A DNA stretch of 64,000 bases from Streptomyces sp. H27-H5 (GCF_026627505.1 NZ_JAPNLK010000050.1:1-64000), one strand, 5' to 3'. Shown: positions 54,141-63,766, numbered from the stretch's first letter. Notes: generated by a model not told the origin, from the letters alone. Translations and numbers: made by a program.

Positions 54141-55120
54141 GCGCGAACGCCACCGGCGTCGGCTCGCTGCCCGGCGGCGACGCGCGCGAGGCCGCCAAGA
54201 CCGTCACCGGCTCCTTCGAGGAGTTCCCGTACCTCGCCGAGCTGCCCGCGCGCGGACCCGGCGCCGACATGATCGGCCGGTCCCTCGGGCTGCTCGTCGA
54301 CATGTACGCGCACGTCGAGCCCAGCGGCTGGCGGATCAGCGACCGCCCCGGCCGCGACAGCAAGCGCGCCACCTCCTGGCTCGGCGAGGACCTCGACGCC
54401 CTGGAGGAGTTCACCCAGGGCTACACCGGCAAGCTGAAGATCCAGGCCGTCGGGCCCTGGACCCTGGCCACCGCGCTGGAACTGCACGGCGGGGAGGCGG
54501 TCCTCCAGGACGCCGGAGCCTGCCGGGACCTGGCCGGATCCCTCGCGGAGGGGCTGCGCGAGCACCTGACCGACGTACGCAGGCGCATCCCAGGTGCCGA
54601 GGTGGTGCTCCAGTTCGACGAGCCCTCGCTGACCTCCGTGCTCCTGGGCCGGGTGCGGTCCGCCAGCGGGTACCGGACCTACCGCGCCGTCGACCGACAG
54701 GTCGTCGAGGGCACCCTGCGCGAGCTGTTCGCCGTCCACGACGGGGAGGTCGTCGTCCACTCCTGCGCCCCCGAAGTCCCCTTCGGACTGCTCCGGCGCG
54801 CCGGCGCCACGGGTGTGTCGTTCGATTTCTCCCTGCTCACCGAGCGCGAGGACGACGCCATCGGGGAGGCCGTCGAGGACGGTGCGAAACTCTTCGTCGG
54901 AGTGGTGCCCGGCACCGACGCCCCGTTGTCGGACCCGGGGGGTAGCGTCATGGGTGTCAGGAAGCTTTGGCGCAGGCTGGGACTGGCCCCGGGGACCCTC
55001 GCGGAGTCCGTCGTGGTCACCCCGTCGTGCGGTCTGGCGGGCGCATCGCCCGCCTACGCCCGCGCGGTGCAGGCCCACTGCGTCAGGGCGGCGAGGTCGC
55101 TCGCCGACAACCCTGAGTGA
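54137..55120 (+). CDS. MetE C-terminal-like cobalamin-independent methionine synthase
   Basis: 327 residues from ATG 54137. GVGSLPGGDAREA is the UROD/MetE N-terminal motif, QFDEPSL the strand bearing the homocysteine-side Glu, VVHSC has the zinc His/Cys, and the final VVTPSCGLAGASP supplies the second zinc Cys. It is the length of the short, MetE-C-like enzymes that use a corrinoid or other methyl donor rather than full MetE (about 760 residues). Coupled with the upstream dehydrogenase; ligA follows 30 bp later on the same strand. The methyl acceptor is likely homocysteine. Confidence 0.87.
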   Translation: MSANATGVGSLPGGDAREAAKTVTGSFEEFPYLAELPARGPGADMIGRSLGLLVDMYAHVEPSGWRISDRPGRDSKRATSWLGEDLDALEEFTQGYTGKLKIQAVGPWTLATALELHGGEAVLQDAGACRDLAGSLAEGLREHLTDVRRRIPGAEVVLQFDEPSLTSVLLGRVRSASGYRTYRAVDRQVVEGTLRELFAVHDGEVVVHSCAPEVPFGLLRRAGATGVSFDFSLLTEREDDAIGEAVEDGAKLFVGVVPGTDAPLSDPGGSVMGVRKLWRRLGLAPGTLAESVVVTPSCGLAGASPAYARAVQAHCVRAARSLADNPE

Positions 55121-55150
55121 CGGATCAGACGGGCCACGGGAGGACACGGC

Positions 55151-57364
55151 ATGGCAGCCGAACAGAAGCAGGCCGGCGGCGAGTCGGCGGTGCCGGCGGC
55201 GGTGCGCGAACAGCACGCACTGCTCGCCGAGCAGGTCGAGGAGCACCGCTTCCGGTACTACGTGAACGACCAGCCGGTCGTCAGCGACGCCGAGTTCGAC
55301 ACGCTGCTGCGCTCGCTGGAGGCACTCGAAGAGGAGTACGCGGAGCTGCGCACCCCCGACTCGCCGACCCAGAAGGTCGCCGGGGCGTACGAGACGGACT
55401 TCGCGTCCGTCGTGCACCGGGAACGGATGCTCTCCCTCGACAACGCCTTCGACGACGAGGAACTCGCGGCCTGGGCCGAGCGGGTGGCCCGGGACGCGAA
55501 CACCTCCGACTACCACTACCTGTGCGAGTTGAAGGTCGACGGCCTCGCCGTCAACCTCACCTACGAGAACGGTCGGCTCACCCGCGCCGCCACCCGCGGC
55601 GACGGCCGCACCGGTGAGGACATCACGCCCAACGTGCGCACCATCGCCGAGATCCCGGACCGACTGAGCGGCGACCGCATCCCAGCCCTCGTGGAGATCC
55701 GCGGCGAGGTCTACTTCCCGATGGACAAGTTCGAGGAGCTCAACGCCCGGCTCGTCGAGACCGAGGGCAAGCCCTTCGCCAACCCGCGCAACGCGGCGGC
55801 CGGTTCGCTCCGCCAGAAGGACCCGAAGATCACCGCCACCCGCCCGCTGCACATGGTCGTGCACGGCATCGGCGCGCGCGAGGGCTTCGACATCGACAAC
55901 CTCTCGCACGCCTACGACCTGCTCCGCGAGTGGGGCCTGCCGACCGCCGAGCACAACAAGGTGGTCTCCACCCTGGCCGAAGTGCGCGATTTCATCGCCC
56001 ACTTCGGCGAGAACCGGCACTCCGTGGCGCACGAGATCGACGGCGTGGTCGTCAAGCTCGACGAGATCCCGCTCCAGGGCCGGCTCGGGTCCACGGCGCG
56101 CGCACCGCGCTGGGCGATCGCCTGGAAGTACGCCCCCGAAGAGGTCAACACCAAGCTCATCGACATCAAGGTGGGCGTCGGCCGCACCGGCCGCGTGACC
56201 CCGTACGCGCAGGTGGAGCCGGTGACGGTGGCCGGGTCGGAGGTCGAGTTCGCGACCCTGCACAACCAGGAGGTCGTCAAGGCCAAGGGCGTCTTCATCG
56301 GCGACACCGTGGTCCTGCGCAAGGCCGGCGACGTCATCCCCGAGATCCTCGGCCCGGTGGTCGACCTGCGGGACGGCAGCGAGCGGGAGTTCGTGATGCC
56401 GGGCGAGTGCCCCGAGTGCGGGACCCCGCTGCGGCCCATGAAGGAGGGGGACATCGACCTCCGCTGCCCCAACGGGCAGACCTGCCCCGCCCAGTTGCGC
56501 GAGCGGCTCTTCTACCTCGGCGGCCGGCAGTGCCTGGACATCGAGAACTTCGGCGCGGTGGCCGCCGCCGCGCTCACCAACCCGCTGGAGCCGGCCGAGC
56601 CGCCCGTGCGCGACGAGGGCGACCTGTTCGGCCTCACCATCGAGGACATCCTGCCCATCAAGGCGTACGTCCTGGACCAGGACAGCGGACTGCCCAAGCG
56701 GGATCCGAAGACCGGCGAGGAGAAGATCGTCACGGTCTTCGCCAACCAGAAGGGCGAGCCGAAGAAGAACGCCCTGGCCATGCTGGAGAACATCGCCGCC
56801 GCCAAGGACCGCCCGCTGGCCCGCGTCATCAACGGCCTGTCGATCCGTCACGTCGGGCCCGTCGCCGCCGAGGCGCTGGCCCGGGAGTTCCGTTCGATCG
56901 AGCGCATCGAGCAGGCCACCGAGGAGGAACTGGCCGCCACCGACGGGGTCGGCGCCATCATCGCGGCGTCCCTCAAGGAGTGGTTCGCCGTCGACTGGCA
57001 CCAGGAGATCCTGCGCAAGTGGCGCGAGGCCGGCGTCCGGATGGAGGAGGAGGGTTCCGGCGAGGAGGAGGGCCCCAGACCGCTGGAGGGCCTGACCGTC
57101 GTCGTCACCGGCACCCTGCGCAACCACACCCGGGACGGGGCCAAGGAGGCCCTGCAGAGCCGGGGAGCCAAGGTCACCGGCTCCGTTTCGAAGAAGACCT
57201 CCTTCGTCGTGGTCGGCGAGAACCCCGGCTCCAAGTACGACAACGCCGTGAAGTTGAAGCTCGCCATCCTCGACGACGCCGGGTTCGAGGTGCTCCTGGA
57301 ACGGGGTCCGGACGCCGCGCGCGAGGTGGCGCTCCCGGTGGACGGGGCCACGGAAACGGAGTAA
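55151..57364 (+). CDS. ligA: NAD-dependent DNA ligase
   Basis: 737 residues. The adenylated Lys is in CELKVDGLAVNL (Lys128). N-terminal Ia domain with YYVNDQPVVSDAEFD, OB fold, the four-Cys zinc finger CPECGTP...CPNGQTCP, a HhH domain and a BRCT domain (about 650-725, GLTVVVTGTLRNHTRDG). It seals nicks in replication and repair. Translation starts at ATG 55151, with GGGAGG upstream. Confidence 0.97.
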   Translation: MAAEQKQAGGESAVPAAVREQHALLAEQVEEHRFRYYVNDQPVVSDAEFDTLLRSLEALEEEYAELRTPDSPTQKVAGAYETDFASVVHRERMLSLDNAFDDEELAAWAERVARDANTSDYHYLCELKVDGLAVNLTYENGRLTRAATRGDGRTGEDITPNVRTIAEIPDRLSGDRIPALVEIRGEVYFPMDKFEELNARLVETEGKPFANPRNAAAGSLRQKDPKITATRPLHMVVHGIGAREGFDIDNLSHAYDLLREWGLPTAEHNKVVSTLAEVRDFIAHFGENRHSVAHEIDGVVVKLDEIPLQGRLGSTARAPRWAIAWKYAPEEVNTKLIDIKVGVGRTGRVTPYAQVEPVTVAGSEVEFATLHNQEVVKAKGVFIGDTVVLRKAGDVIPEILGPVVDLRDGSEREFVMPGECPECGTPLRPMKEGDIDLRCPNGQTCPAQLRERLFYLGGRQCLDIENFGAVAAAALTNPLEPAEPPVRDEGDLFGLTIEDILPIKAYVLDQDSGLPKRDPKTGEEKIVTVFANQKGEPKKNALAMLENIAAAKDRPLARVINGLSIRHVGPVAAEALAREFRSIERIEQATEEELAATDGVGAIIAASLKEWFAVDWHQEILRKWREAGVRMEEEGSGEEEGPRPLEGLTVVVTGTLRNHTRDGAKEALQSRGAKVTGSVSKKTSFVVVGENPGSKYDNAVKLKLAILDDAGFEVLLERGPDAAREVALPVDGATETE

Positions 57365-57751
57365 CGAGCGAAGGGAAGTCCTTCCGGGGGGCGGGTGAAG
57401 GCGAACTGATGCGTGGCGTGCGGCCGTCCGGGCGGGCGCACGCCGGGCGTGGCCGTCGGTGCCAAACGGCCGGTACGGGGCCGGCGGCAGGGCGGTGACC
57501 TGTCGGATCATCGGATGGAGGACCGGAAGAGCCTGGTCCAAACTCACCCGTTCGGCGGATACCGTACTGATGAGGATGGCTGGGTCGCATTCGGGCAACC
57601 ACCGCCGACCGCTGCCCCTGGGACCCTTCGGCGTCCTACTGTTGTGGGGTGCGCCTGTCGTGCACGGCTGCGTGACGTGCTGCCGGCCGTGACGGCACGA
57701 CATCGGGGCCATCGTGTGACATCGGCATCGCCGGCTGTGAGAGGGACGGGC
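57365..57751. other. 387-bp gap before the GGDEF-EAL gene
   Basis: No convincing gene. The left part is G+C-rich with a small hairpin GAAGGG/CCTTCC (57370-57386). The right half is less so, with a likely promoter in 57530-57750. I looked for a BldD-type palindrome, as might fit a c-di-GMP gene, and saw none clearly. Confidence 0.5.
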
Positions 57752-59962
57752 ATGAAACCCACCGAAAGCGCCGACCCGTCACCTGAATTCGGCGGGGAAC
57801 CCCCGCCCGTGCGGACGGGACGGTTCGGGCTCCTGGGAGCCAGGACGCCGGACACCCGCCCGCTCGACACCGGATCGGGCGGCAAGGGACAGGACGGCAA
57901 GGGACAGCACGTCCGCACGACCACGCCCCTCATCATCGTGGGCCTGTCCGTCGTCGCCCTCGCCACCGGCATCGCCGCCGCCCTGAGCGACCGTCAGGCG
58001 CTGTTCCCCGGCGGCACGGTGGGCTGGGCGCTCGCCCTGCTCACCGGCATCATCGTCGGCCACCTCGTCGCGCTGGGCCGCGACCGCTGGTGGGGCGGCA
58101 CCGGCTCGGGCGCCGCGCTCACCCTCGGTGTCCTCGTCCTCTACGGATGGGTGCCCGCGGGACTCGTCTCCCTGGCCGTGGTCTCGCTGGTCGGGGCCGC
58201 GCGCCGGCACCGCTGGCGGCAGGGCCTGCTCCACGGCTCCGTCGACATCCTCGGCATCGGCGCCGGGGCCCTCGTCCTCGGCGCCTTCGGCGACCACCCG
58301 ACGGTCGAGACCCCCTGGCAGCCCACCACCTGGGGACCCGGCGCCATCCCGGAGATCATCCTGGTCGCCCTCGCCTACCTGGCGGTCACCCGCCTCCTGC
58401 TGTGGGCCTCCCTCTCCCCGCGCGGGGGCGGACTGCCCACCGTCGCCCGCACCGCCCTGCTCCGGCAGGCGCTCGTCGCCGCCGCGCTGCTGGGGATCGC
58501 CCCGCTGATCTGCGTCGTCGCCGTCTCCCAGCCGGTGCTGCTGCCGTTGTTCGCCGTACCGCTCATCGCACTGGACTCCACCCTGTGGATCGCCCGCGCC
58601 CGCGCCGAGGAGCAACTGCGCGACCCGCTGACGGGGCTCCCCAACCGGCAGTGGCTGCTGGAGCGCGCCTGGTCGGCGCTGGACGAGGCCGAACGACTGG
58701 GCACCCGGGCCGCCCTCGTCCTGATCGACCTCGACCGCTTCCGGGCCGTCAACGACACCCTCGGCCACCTCGCCGGCGACCGGCTGCTCCTCCAGATCGC
58801 CGACCGACTGCGCCAGGCCCTGCCCCAGGACGCCGAGGTCGCCCGACTCGGCGGCGACGAGTTCGCCGTACTGCTGCCCGTCGCGGACTCCACCACCAGC
58901 GCCCAGCGGGTCGCCCGGCACCTGGTCGCCGAGCTCGGCTCCCCCCTCGACCTGGACGGGCTCACGCTCGTCCTGGAGGCCAGCGCCGGCCTCGCCGTCT
59001 TCCCCGACCACGCGCTGGACGCCGAAGGACTGCTGCGCCGCGCCGACGTCGCCATGTACCAGGCCAAGCGGGACCGGACGGGCGTCGAGGTCTACGAGTC
59101 CAAACGCGACAGCAACACGCCCGACCGGCTCGGCCTCCTCGGCGACCTGCGGCGCGCCCTCGACGCGGGCGAGGTGGAACTCCACTACCAGCCGAAGGTC
59201 CGCTTCGACGGACAGGTGGCCGGGCTGGAGGCACTCGTGCGCTGGGTGCACCCGGAGCGCGGCCGGGTCTCGCCCGACGAGTTCATCGCCATCGCCGAGA
59301 CCTCCGGACTCATGCCGCACCTGACCGAGTACGTCCTGGAGACCGCCCTCGCGCAGGTGGCGCGGTGGCGGGCGCAGGGCCTGAAGGTGCCGGTCGCCGT
59401 CAACGTCTCGCCCCGCGACGTCCACACGCCCGGCTTCGCGGGAGCGGTGGCCGCCCGGCTGGCGCGGCACGGGGTCCCGGCGAGCGGCCTCCAGCTGGAG
59501 ATAACGGAACACGTCCTGCTGGAGGACCCCCAGCGGGCGGCGGACACCATGGCCGGGCTGACCGGGCACGGGGTGAAGATGTCGCTGGACGACTTCGGCA
59601 CCGGGTACTCCTCGCTCGTGCACCTGAGGCGGCTGCCGGTCAGCGAACTGAAGATCGACCGGTCGTTCGTGGCCCGGCTCGCCGTCGACGCGCAGGACGC
59701 GGAGATCGTCCGGTGCACCGTCGACCTGGCCCACTCGCTGGGGCTGCTCGTCGTCGCCGAGGGCGTGGAGGACGACGAGACCTGGGAGCGGCTGCGCGAC
59801 CTCGGCTGCGACGCGGTCCAGGGGTGGCTGGTCGCCGCCGCCATGCCGCCACAGGAGGCCACCGCCTGGCTGCTGGCCCGCGGCGAGCGCGGCTGGCGGC
59901 GTCCCGCGGACATCACCGCCGAACTCGCGGCCGCCGCGGCGGCGGAGACCCAGGCCTCCTGA
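57752..59962 (+). CDS. rmdB: RmdB-like GGDEF-EAL c-di-GMP protein
   Basis: 736 residues from ATG 57752 (GAGGGACGGGC site). After a variable N-terminus there are about 7-8 hydrophobic segments (about 55-285), then a GGDEF domain (about 290-450; RLGGDEFAVLL near residue 368 intact) and an EAL domain (about 465-720; GLEALVRWVHP near residue 492, LDDFGTGYSSL). Both active-site motifs are complete, so it could make and break c-di-GMP; the coelicolor homologue RmdB (next to ligA and gatC) is known mainly as a phosphodiesterase controlling development. Symbol from that synteny. Membrane-bound. Confidence 0.9.
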   Translation: MKPTESADPSPEFGGEPPPVRTGRFGLLGARTPDTRPLDTGSGGKGQDGKGQHVRTTTPLIIVGLSVVALATGIAAALSDRQALFPGGTVGWALALLTGIIVGHLVALGRDRWWGGTGSGAALTLGVLVLYGWVPAGLVSLAVVSLVGAARRHRWRQGLLHGSVDILGIGAGALVLGAFGDHPTVETPWQPTTWGPGAIPEIILVALAYLAVTRLLLWASLSPRGGGLPTVARTALLRQALVAAALLGIAPLICVVAVSQPVLLPLFAVPLIALDSTLWIARARAEEQLRDPLTGLPNRQWLLERAWSALDEAERLGTRAALVLIDLDRFRAVNDTLGHLAGDRLLLQIADRLRQALPQDAEVARLGGDEFAVLLPVADSTTSAQRVARHLVAELGSPLDLDGLTLVLEASAGLAVFPDHALDAEGLLRRADVAMYQAKRDRTGVEVYESKRDSNTPDRLGLLGDLRRALDAGEVELHYQPKVRFDGQVAGLEALVRWVHPERGRVSPDEFIAIAETSGLMPHLTEYVLETALAQVARWRAQGLKVPVAVNVSPRDVHTPGFAGAVAARLARHGVPASGLQLEITEHVLLEDPQRAADTMAGLTGHGVKMSLDDFGTGYSSLVHLRRLPVSELKIDRSFVARLAVDAQDAEIVRCTVDLAHSLGLLVVAEGVEDDETWERLRDLGCDAVQGWLVAAAMPPQEATAWLLARGERGWRRPADITAELAAAAAAETQAS

Positions 59963-59969
59963 GATCACC

Positions 59970-60003
59970 CGGTCGGGCCCCCGGACGGGGGCCCGGGCGA
60001 CCG
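59970..60003 (+). terminator. Hairpin after the GGDEF-EAL gene
   Basis: GGGCCCCCG and CGGGGGCCC-type arms with outer CGGTCG/CGACCG, ending 8-40 bases after the stop. Upstream of the gatC promoter. Confidence 0.7.
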
Positions 60004-60093
60004 GCGGGGCAAACCGTTTAGTGGGTCAGGGGGCGGGCCCCATAGGATTGGGCCTGAAAACCCACACGCTCACCACCCCCAGAGGATCGCCGC

Positions 60094-60390
60094 ATGCCTG
60101 GCATCACGCGCGAGGAGGTCGCCCACCTCGCTCGGCTGGCACGTCTGGAGCTCAAAAGCGAAGAGCTCGACCACTTCGCCGGACAGCTCGACGACATCAT
60201 CGGCGCGGTCGCCCGCGTTTCCGAGGTCGCCGACCAAGACGTCCCGCCGACCTCCCACCCGCTGCCGCTGACGAACGTCATGCGCGCGGACGAGGTCCGT
60301 CCGTCGCTCACCCCCGAGCAGGCGCTTTCCGGCGCTCCCGCCCAGGAGCAGCAGCGTTTCAAGGTGCCGCAGATCCTGGGGGAGGACTAA
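60094..60390 (+). CDS. gatC: Glu-tRNA(Gln) amidotransferase subunit C
   Basis: 98 residues. PGITREEVAHLARLARLELKSEELDHFAGQLDDII is the GatC signature. GatC wraps GatA and GatB and stabilises the complex. First gene of the gatC-gatA-(small ORF)-gatB operon, followed by gatA after a 5-bp gap. Confidence 0.96.
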   Translation: MPGITREEVAHLARLARLELKSEELDHFAGQLDDIIGAVARVSEVADQDVPPTSHPLPLTNVMRADEVRPSLTPEQALSGAPAQEQQRFKVPQILGED

Positions 60391-60395
60391 CAACC

Positions 60396-61889
60396 ATGAT
60401 TGAGATCATCAAGCTCACGGCCGCCGAGACCGCCGAGAAGATCGCCTCCGGCGAACTCACGGCCGTCGAGGTCACCGAGGCCCACCTGGCCCGCATCGAG
60501 GCCGTCGACGAGAAGGTCCACGCCTTCCTGCACGTCGACCGCGACGGGGCCCTGGCCCAGGCGCGCGCCGTCGACGCGAAGCGCGCCGCGGGCGAGAAGC
60601 TCGGCCCGCTGGCCGGCGTACCGCTCGCCCTCAAGGACATCTTCACCACCATCGGGGTCCCGACCACCGTCGGTTCGAAGATCCTCGAAGGGTGGATCCC
60701 GCCGTACGACGCCACCCTGACGCGCAAGCTGAAGGAAGCCGACGTCGTCATCCTCGGCAAGACCAACATGGACGAGTTCGCCATGGGGTCCTCCACCGAG
60801 AACAGCGCCTACGGCCCCACCGGCAACCCGTGGGACCTCACCCGCATCCCCGGCGGCTCCGGCGGCGGCTCCTCCGCGGCCCTCGCCTCCTACCAGGCGC
60901 CCCTGGCCATCGGCACGGACACCGGCGGTTCCATCCGCCAGCCCGCCGCCGTCACCGCCACCGTCGGCGTGAAGCCCACGTACGGCTCGGTGTCCCGCTA
61001 CGGCATGGTCGCGTTCTCGTCCTCCCTGGACCAGGGCGGGCCCTGCGCCCGCACCGTCCTGGACGCCGCGCTCCTGCACGAGGTCATCGCCGGTCACGAC
61101 CCGATGGACTCGACCTCCATCGACGCGCCGGTCCCGCCGGTCGTCGAGGCGGCCCGCAACGGCTCCGTCGCCGGCCTGCGCGTCGGCGTGGTGAAGCAGT
61201 TCGCCGGCGAGGGCTACCAGGCCGGCGTCGTCCAGCGCTTCAACGAGTCGGTGGAGCTCCTCAAGGAGCTCGGCGCCGAGATCGTCGAGCTGGACTGCCC
61301 GTCCTTCGACCTGGCCATGGCCGCGTACTACCTGATCGCCCCGTCCGAGGCCTCCTCGAACCTGGCGCGCTTCGACGGCCTGCGCTACGGCCTGCGCGTC
61401 GGCGACGACGGCACCCTGTCCGCCGAGGACGTCACCGCCCTGACCCGCGAGGCCGGCTTCGGCGACGAGGTCAAGCGCCGCATCATCCTCGGCACGTACG
61501 CGCTCAGCTCCGGCTACTACGACGCGTACTACGGCTCCGCGCAGAAGGTCCGCACGCTCATCACCAAGGACTTCGAGAAGTCCTTCGAGCAGGTCGACGT
61601 GATCGTCTCCCCGACGACCCCGACCACCGCCTTCCCGATCGGCGAGCGCACCGACGACCCCCTCGCCATGTACCTCGCGGACCTGTGCACCATCCCGACC
61701 AACCTGGCCGGCAACTCCGCCATGTCGCTCCCCTGCGGCCTGGCACCGGAGGACGGCCTCCCGGTCGGACTGCAAATCATCGCCCCCGCGATGAAGGACG
61801 ACCGGCTGTACAAGGTCGGCGCGGCCGTCGAGGCTGCCTTCGTCGCGCGCTGGGGTCACCCGCTGCTTGAGGAGGCACCGTCGCTGTGA
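60396..61889 (+). CDS. gatA: Glu-tRNA(Gln) amidotransferase subunit A
   Basis: 497 residues from ATG 60396. Amidase signature with the Ser-cisSer-Lys triad: LKDIF (Lys near 75), GGSGGGSSAALAS and GTDTGGSIRQPAA (Ser near 174). It makes ammonia from glutamine, which GatB uses to convert Glu-tRNA(Gln) to Gln-tRNA(Gln). The stop overlaps the next start (GTGA). Confidence 0.97.
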   Translation: MIEIIKLTAAETAEKIASGELTAVEVTEAHLARIEAVDEKVHAFLHVDRDGALAQARAVDAKRAAGEKLGPLAGVPLALKDIFTTIGVPTTVGSKILEGWIPPYDATLTRKLKEADVVILGKTNMDEFAMGSSTENSAYGPTGNPWDLTRIPGGSGGGSSAALASYQAPLAIGTDTGGSIRQPAAVTATVGVKPTYGSVSRYGMVAFSSSLDQGGPCARTVLDAALLHEVIAGHDPMDSTSIDAPVPPVVEAARNGSVAGLRVGVVKQFAGEGYQAGVVQRFNESVELLKELGAEIVELDCPSFDLAMAAYYLIAPSEASSNLARFDGLRYGLRVGDDGTLSAEDVTALTREAGFGDEVKRRIILGTYALSSGYYDAYYGSAQKVRTLITKDFEKSFEQVDVIVSPTTPTTAFPIGERTDDPLAMYLADLCTIPTNLAGNSAMSLPCGLAPEDGLPVGLQIIAPAMKDDRLYKVGAAVEAAFVARWGHPLLEEAPSL

Positions 61890-62131
61890 GCACCAGTGCA
61901 CTGTCCAAGGCCAAGGGCTTCAAGAAGTCCAAGACCGGCACCTACCTGTCGATCGGCACCACCGCCTTCGGCGCCCTCGGCGTGATCAAGCAGGTCAAGA
62001 AGGCCCGCACCGAACACGACGTGCTGAAGCTGATCGACGCCGCCGTGTCCGCCGCCGCCATCGTGACCGGCCTCGCGATCCTGTACCGCGAGCTGAAGCG
62101 CCTCGGCGACGACGACGTCCTGCTGGGCTGA
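61886..62131 (+). CDS. Small membrane protein between gatA and gatB
   Basis: 81 residues from GTG 61886, sharing 4 bases with gatA, so translation is coupled. A basic N-terminal part (KAKGFKKSKTGTY) is followed by a short hydrophobic stretch (FGALGV), a charged helix (KKARTEHD) and a longer hydrophobic helix (about 48-66, AAVSAAAIVTGLAILY) before an acidic tail. I recall a similar small ORF here in other streptomycetes. Function unknown; nothing ties it to the amidotransferase mechanism. Confidence 0.75.
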   Translation: MSTSALSKAKGFKKSKTGTYLSIGTTAFGALGVIKQVKKARTEHDVLKLIDAAVSAAAIVTGLAILYRELKRLGDDDVLLG

Positions 62132-62146
62132 GAGGGAACATCCACC

Positions 62147-63658
62147 GTGAGCTTCACTGAACTGCTGTCGTACGAGGACGCCCTCGCGTCGTACGACCCC
62201 GTCATGGGCCTGGAGGTCCATGTCGAGCTCGGCACCAGGACCAAGATGTTCTGCGGCTGCTCGACCGAGCTGGGTGGCCGGCCCAACTCGCAGACCTGCC
62301 CGGTCTGCCTCGGTCTGCCGGGCGCGCTGCCGGTCGTCAACGAGATCGGCATCGAATCCGCGATCAAGATCGGCCTGGCGCTGAACTGCGACATCGCCGA
62401 GTGGTGCCGCTTCGCCCGGAAGAACTACTTCTATCCGGACATGCCGAAGAACTTCCAGACCTCCCAGTACGACGAGCCCATCGCCTTCAACGGCTTCCTG
62501 GACGTCCAGCTGGAGGACGGCGAGATCTTCCGCGTGGAGATCGAGCGCGCCCACATGGAGGAGGACACCGGCAAGTCGCTGCACGTCGGCGGCGCCACCG
62601 GTCGCATCCACGGCGCGTCCCACTCGCTGCTGGACTACAACCGCGCCGGCATCCCGCTCATCGAGATCGTCACCAAGCCGATCGAGGGCGCCGGCGAGCG
62701 GGCCCCCGAGGTCGCCAAGGCGTACGTCGCGGAGCTGCGCGAGGTCATCAAGGCGCTCGACGTGTCCGAGGCCCGGATGGACAAGGGCCAGATGCGCTGC
62801 GACGTGAACCTGTCGCTGCGCCCCAACGGCACCGAGAAGTTCGGCACCCGCTCGGAGACGAAGAACGTCAACTCGCTCCGCTCCGTGGAGCGTGCGGCGC
62901 GCTACGAGATTCAGCGCCACGCGGCCGTGCTGTCCTCCGGCGGCACGATCGTGCAGGAGACCCGGCACTTCCACGAGGAGGACGGCTCCACCACCGCCGG
63001 CCGCATCAAGGACAACGCCGAGGACTACCGGTACTTCCCGGAGCCCGACCTGGTGCCCGTCGCCCCGGCCCGCGCCTGGGTCGAGGAACTGCGCACCGGC
63101 TTGCCCGAGATGCCGCGCGTGCGGCGCAACCGGCTCCGCGAGGAGTGGGGCGTCAGCGAGCACGACATGCAGTCGATCCTCAACGCGGGCGCGGTGGACT
63201 CCATCGTCGCCACCATCGAGGCGGGCGCCGACTCGGCGGCCGCGCGCAAGTGGTGGATGGGCGAGCTGGCACGCAACGCCAACGAGCAGGGTGTCGTCGT
63301 CGACGAGCTGCCGATCACCCCGGCCCAGGTGGCCCGGGTCGCGGCGCTGGTCGCCGCGGGCGACCTGAACGACAAGCTGGCCCGCCAGGTCATCGAGGGC
63401 GTCCTCGCCGGCGAGGGCACCCCGGACGAGGTCGTCGACAAGCGCGGCCTGAAGGTCGTCTCGGACGAGGGCGCGCTCGGCGCGGCCGTGGACGAGGCCA
63501 TCGCGGGCAACGCGGCCATCGCCGACAAGATCCGCGGCGGCAAGGTCGCCGCCGTCGGCGCCCTGGTCGGGGCGGTCATGAAGACCACCCGCGGTCAGGC
63601 CGACGCGGCGCGCGTCAAGGAACTCATCCTGGAGCGCCTGGGCGTCTCCGAGGGCTAG
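62147..63658 (+). CDS. gatB: Glu-tRNA(Gln) amidotransferase subunit B
   Basis: 503 residues from GTG 62147 (AGAGGGA site). GLEVHVELGTRTKMFCGCSTE ... SQTCPVCLGLPGALPVVNE has the four zinc Cys; the catalytic cradle includes SLLDYNRAGIPLIEIVT; the C-terminal YqeY-like domain (about 350-500) binds tRNA. It phosphorylates and amidates Glu-tRNA(Gln). Its presence implies no direct GlnRS route, as in other actinobacteria. Ends the operon before a strong terminator. Confidence 0.97.
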   Translation: MSFTELLSYEDALASYDPVMGLEVHVELGTRTKMFCGCSTELGGRPNSQTCPVCLGLPGALPVVNEIGIESAIKIGLALNCDIAEWCRFARKNYFYPDMPKNFQTSQYDEPIAFNGFLDVQLEDGEIFRVEIERAHMEEDTGKSLHVGGATGRIHGASHSLLDYNRAGIPLIEIVTKPIEGAGERAPEVAKAYVAELREVIKALDVSEARMDKGQMRCDVNLSLRPNGTEKFGTRSETKNVNSLRSVERAARYEIQRHAAVLSSGGTIVQETRHFHEEDGSTTAGRIKDNAEDYRYFPEPDLVPVAPARAWVEELRTGLPEMPRVRRNRLREEWGVSEHDMQSILNAGAVDSIVATIEAGADSAAARKWWMGELARNANEQGVVVDELPITPAQVARVAALVAAGDLNDKLARQVIEGVLAGEGTPDEVVDKRGLKVVSDEGALGAAVDEAIAGNAAIADKIRGGKVAAVGALVGAVMKTTRGQADAARVKELILERLGVSEG

Positions 63659-63672
63659 TCCCCGAACGAAGG

Positions 63673-63710
63673 ACGGCCCGCACCGGTGTTGACCGGTGCG
63701 GGCCGTTTTT
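63673..63710 (+). terminator. Rho-independent terminator
   Basis: Perfect 15-bp stem (63673-63687 with 63692-63706), 4-base loop GTTG, followed by TTTT, closing the gat operon. Confidence 0.92.
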
Positions 63711-63729
63711 CGTCACACCGTTCGCCAAG

Positions 63730-63748
63730 TAAGGTGAGGCTGACCTAA
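63730..63748. promoter_or_regulatory. DmdR/IdeR-type iron box
   Basis: TAAGGTGAGGCTGACCTAA is a 19-bp near-palindrome very close to the DtxR-family consensus TTAGGTTAGGCTCACCTAA of streptomycete iron-regulated genes. It lies 19-37 bp upstream of the first usable start of the next gene, so iron-bound DmdR1 would repress it. Confidence 0.9.
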
Positions 63749-63766
63749 CCAGAAGCTCGACAGTGC

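Noticed and set aside
53966..57712. A very long minus-strand open frame opposite the SDR, MetE-like and ligA genes
   Set aside because: It is antisense to well-recognised genes and reads as a Gly/Val/Arg/Leu-rich low-information string with no motif; in high-G+C DNA such shadows are expected.
57530..57750. BldD-binding palindrome before the c-di-GMP gene
   Set aside because: Candidate half-sites do not have the required spacing of the AC-N5-GT core.
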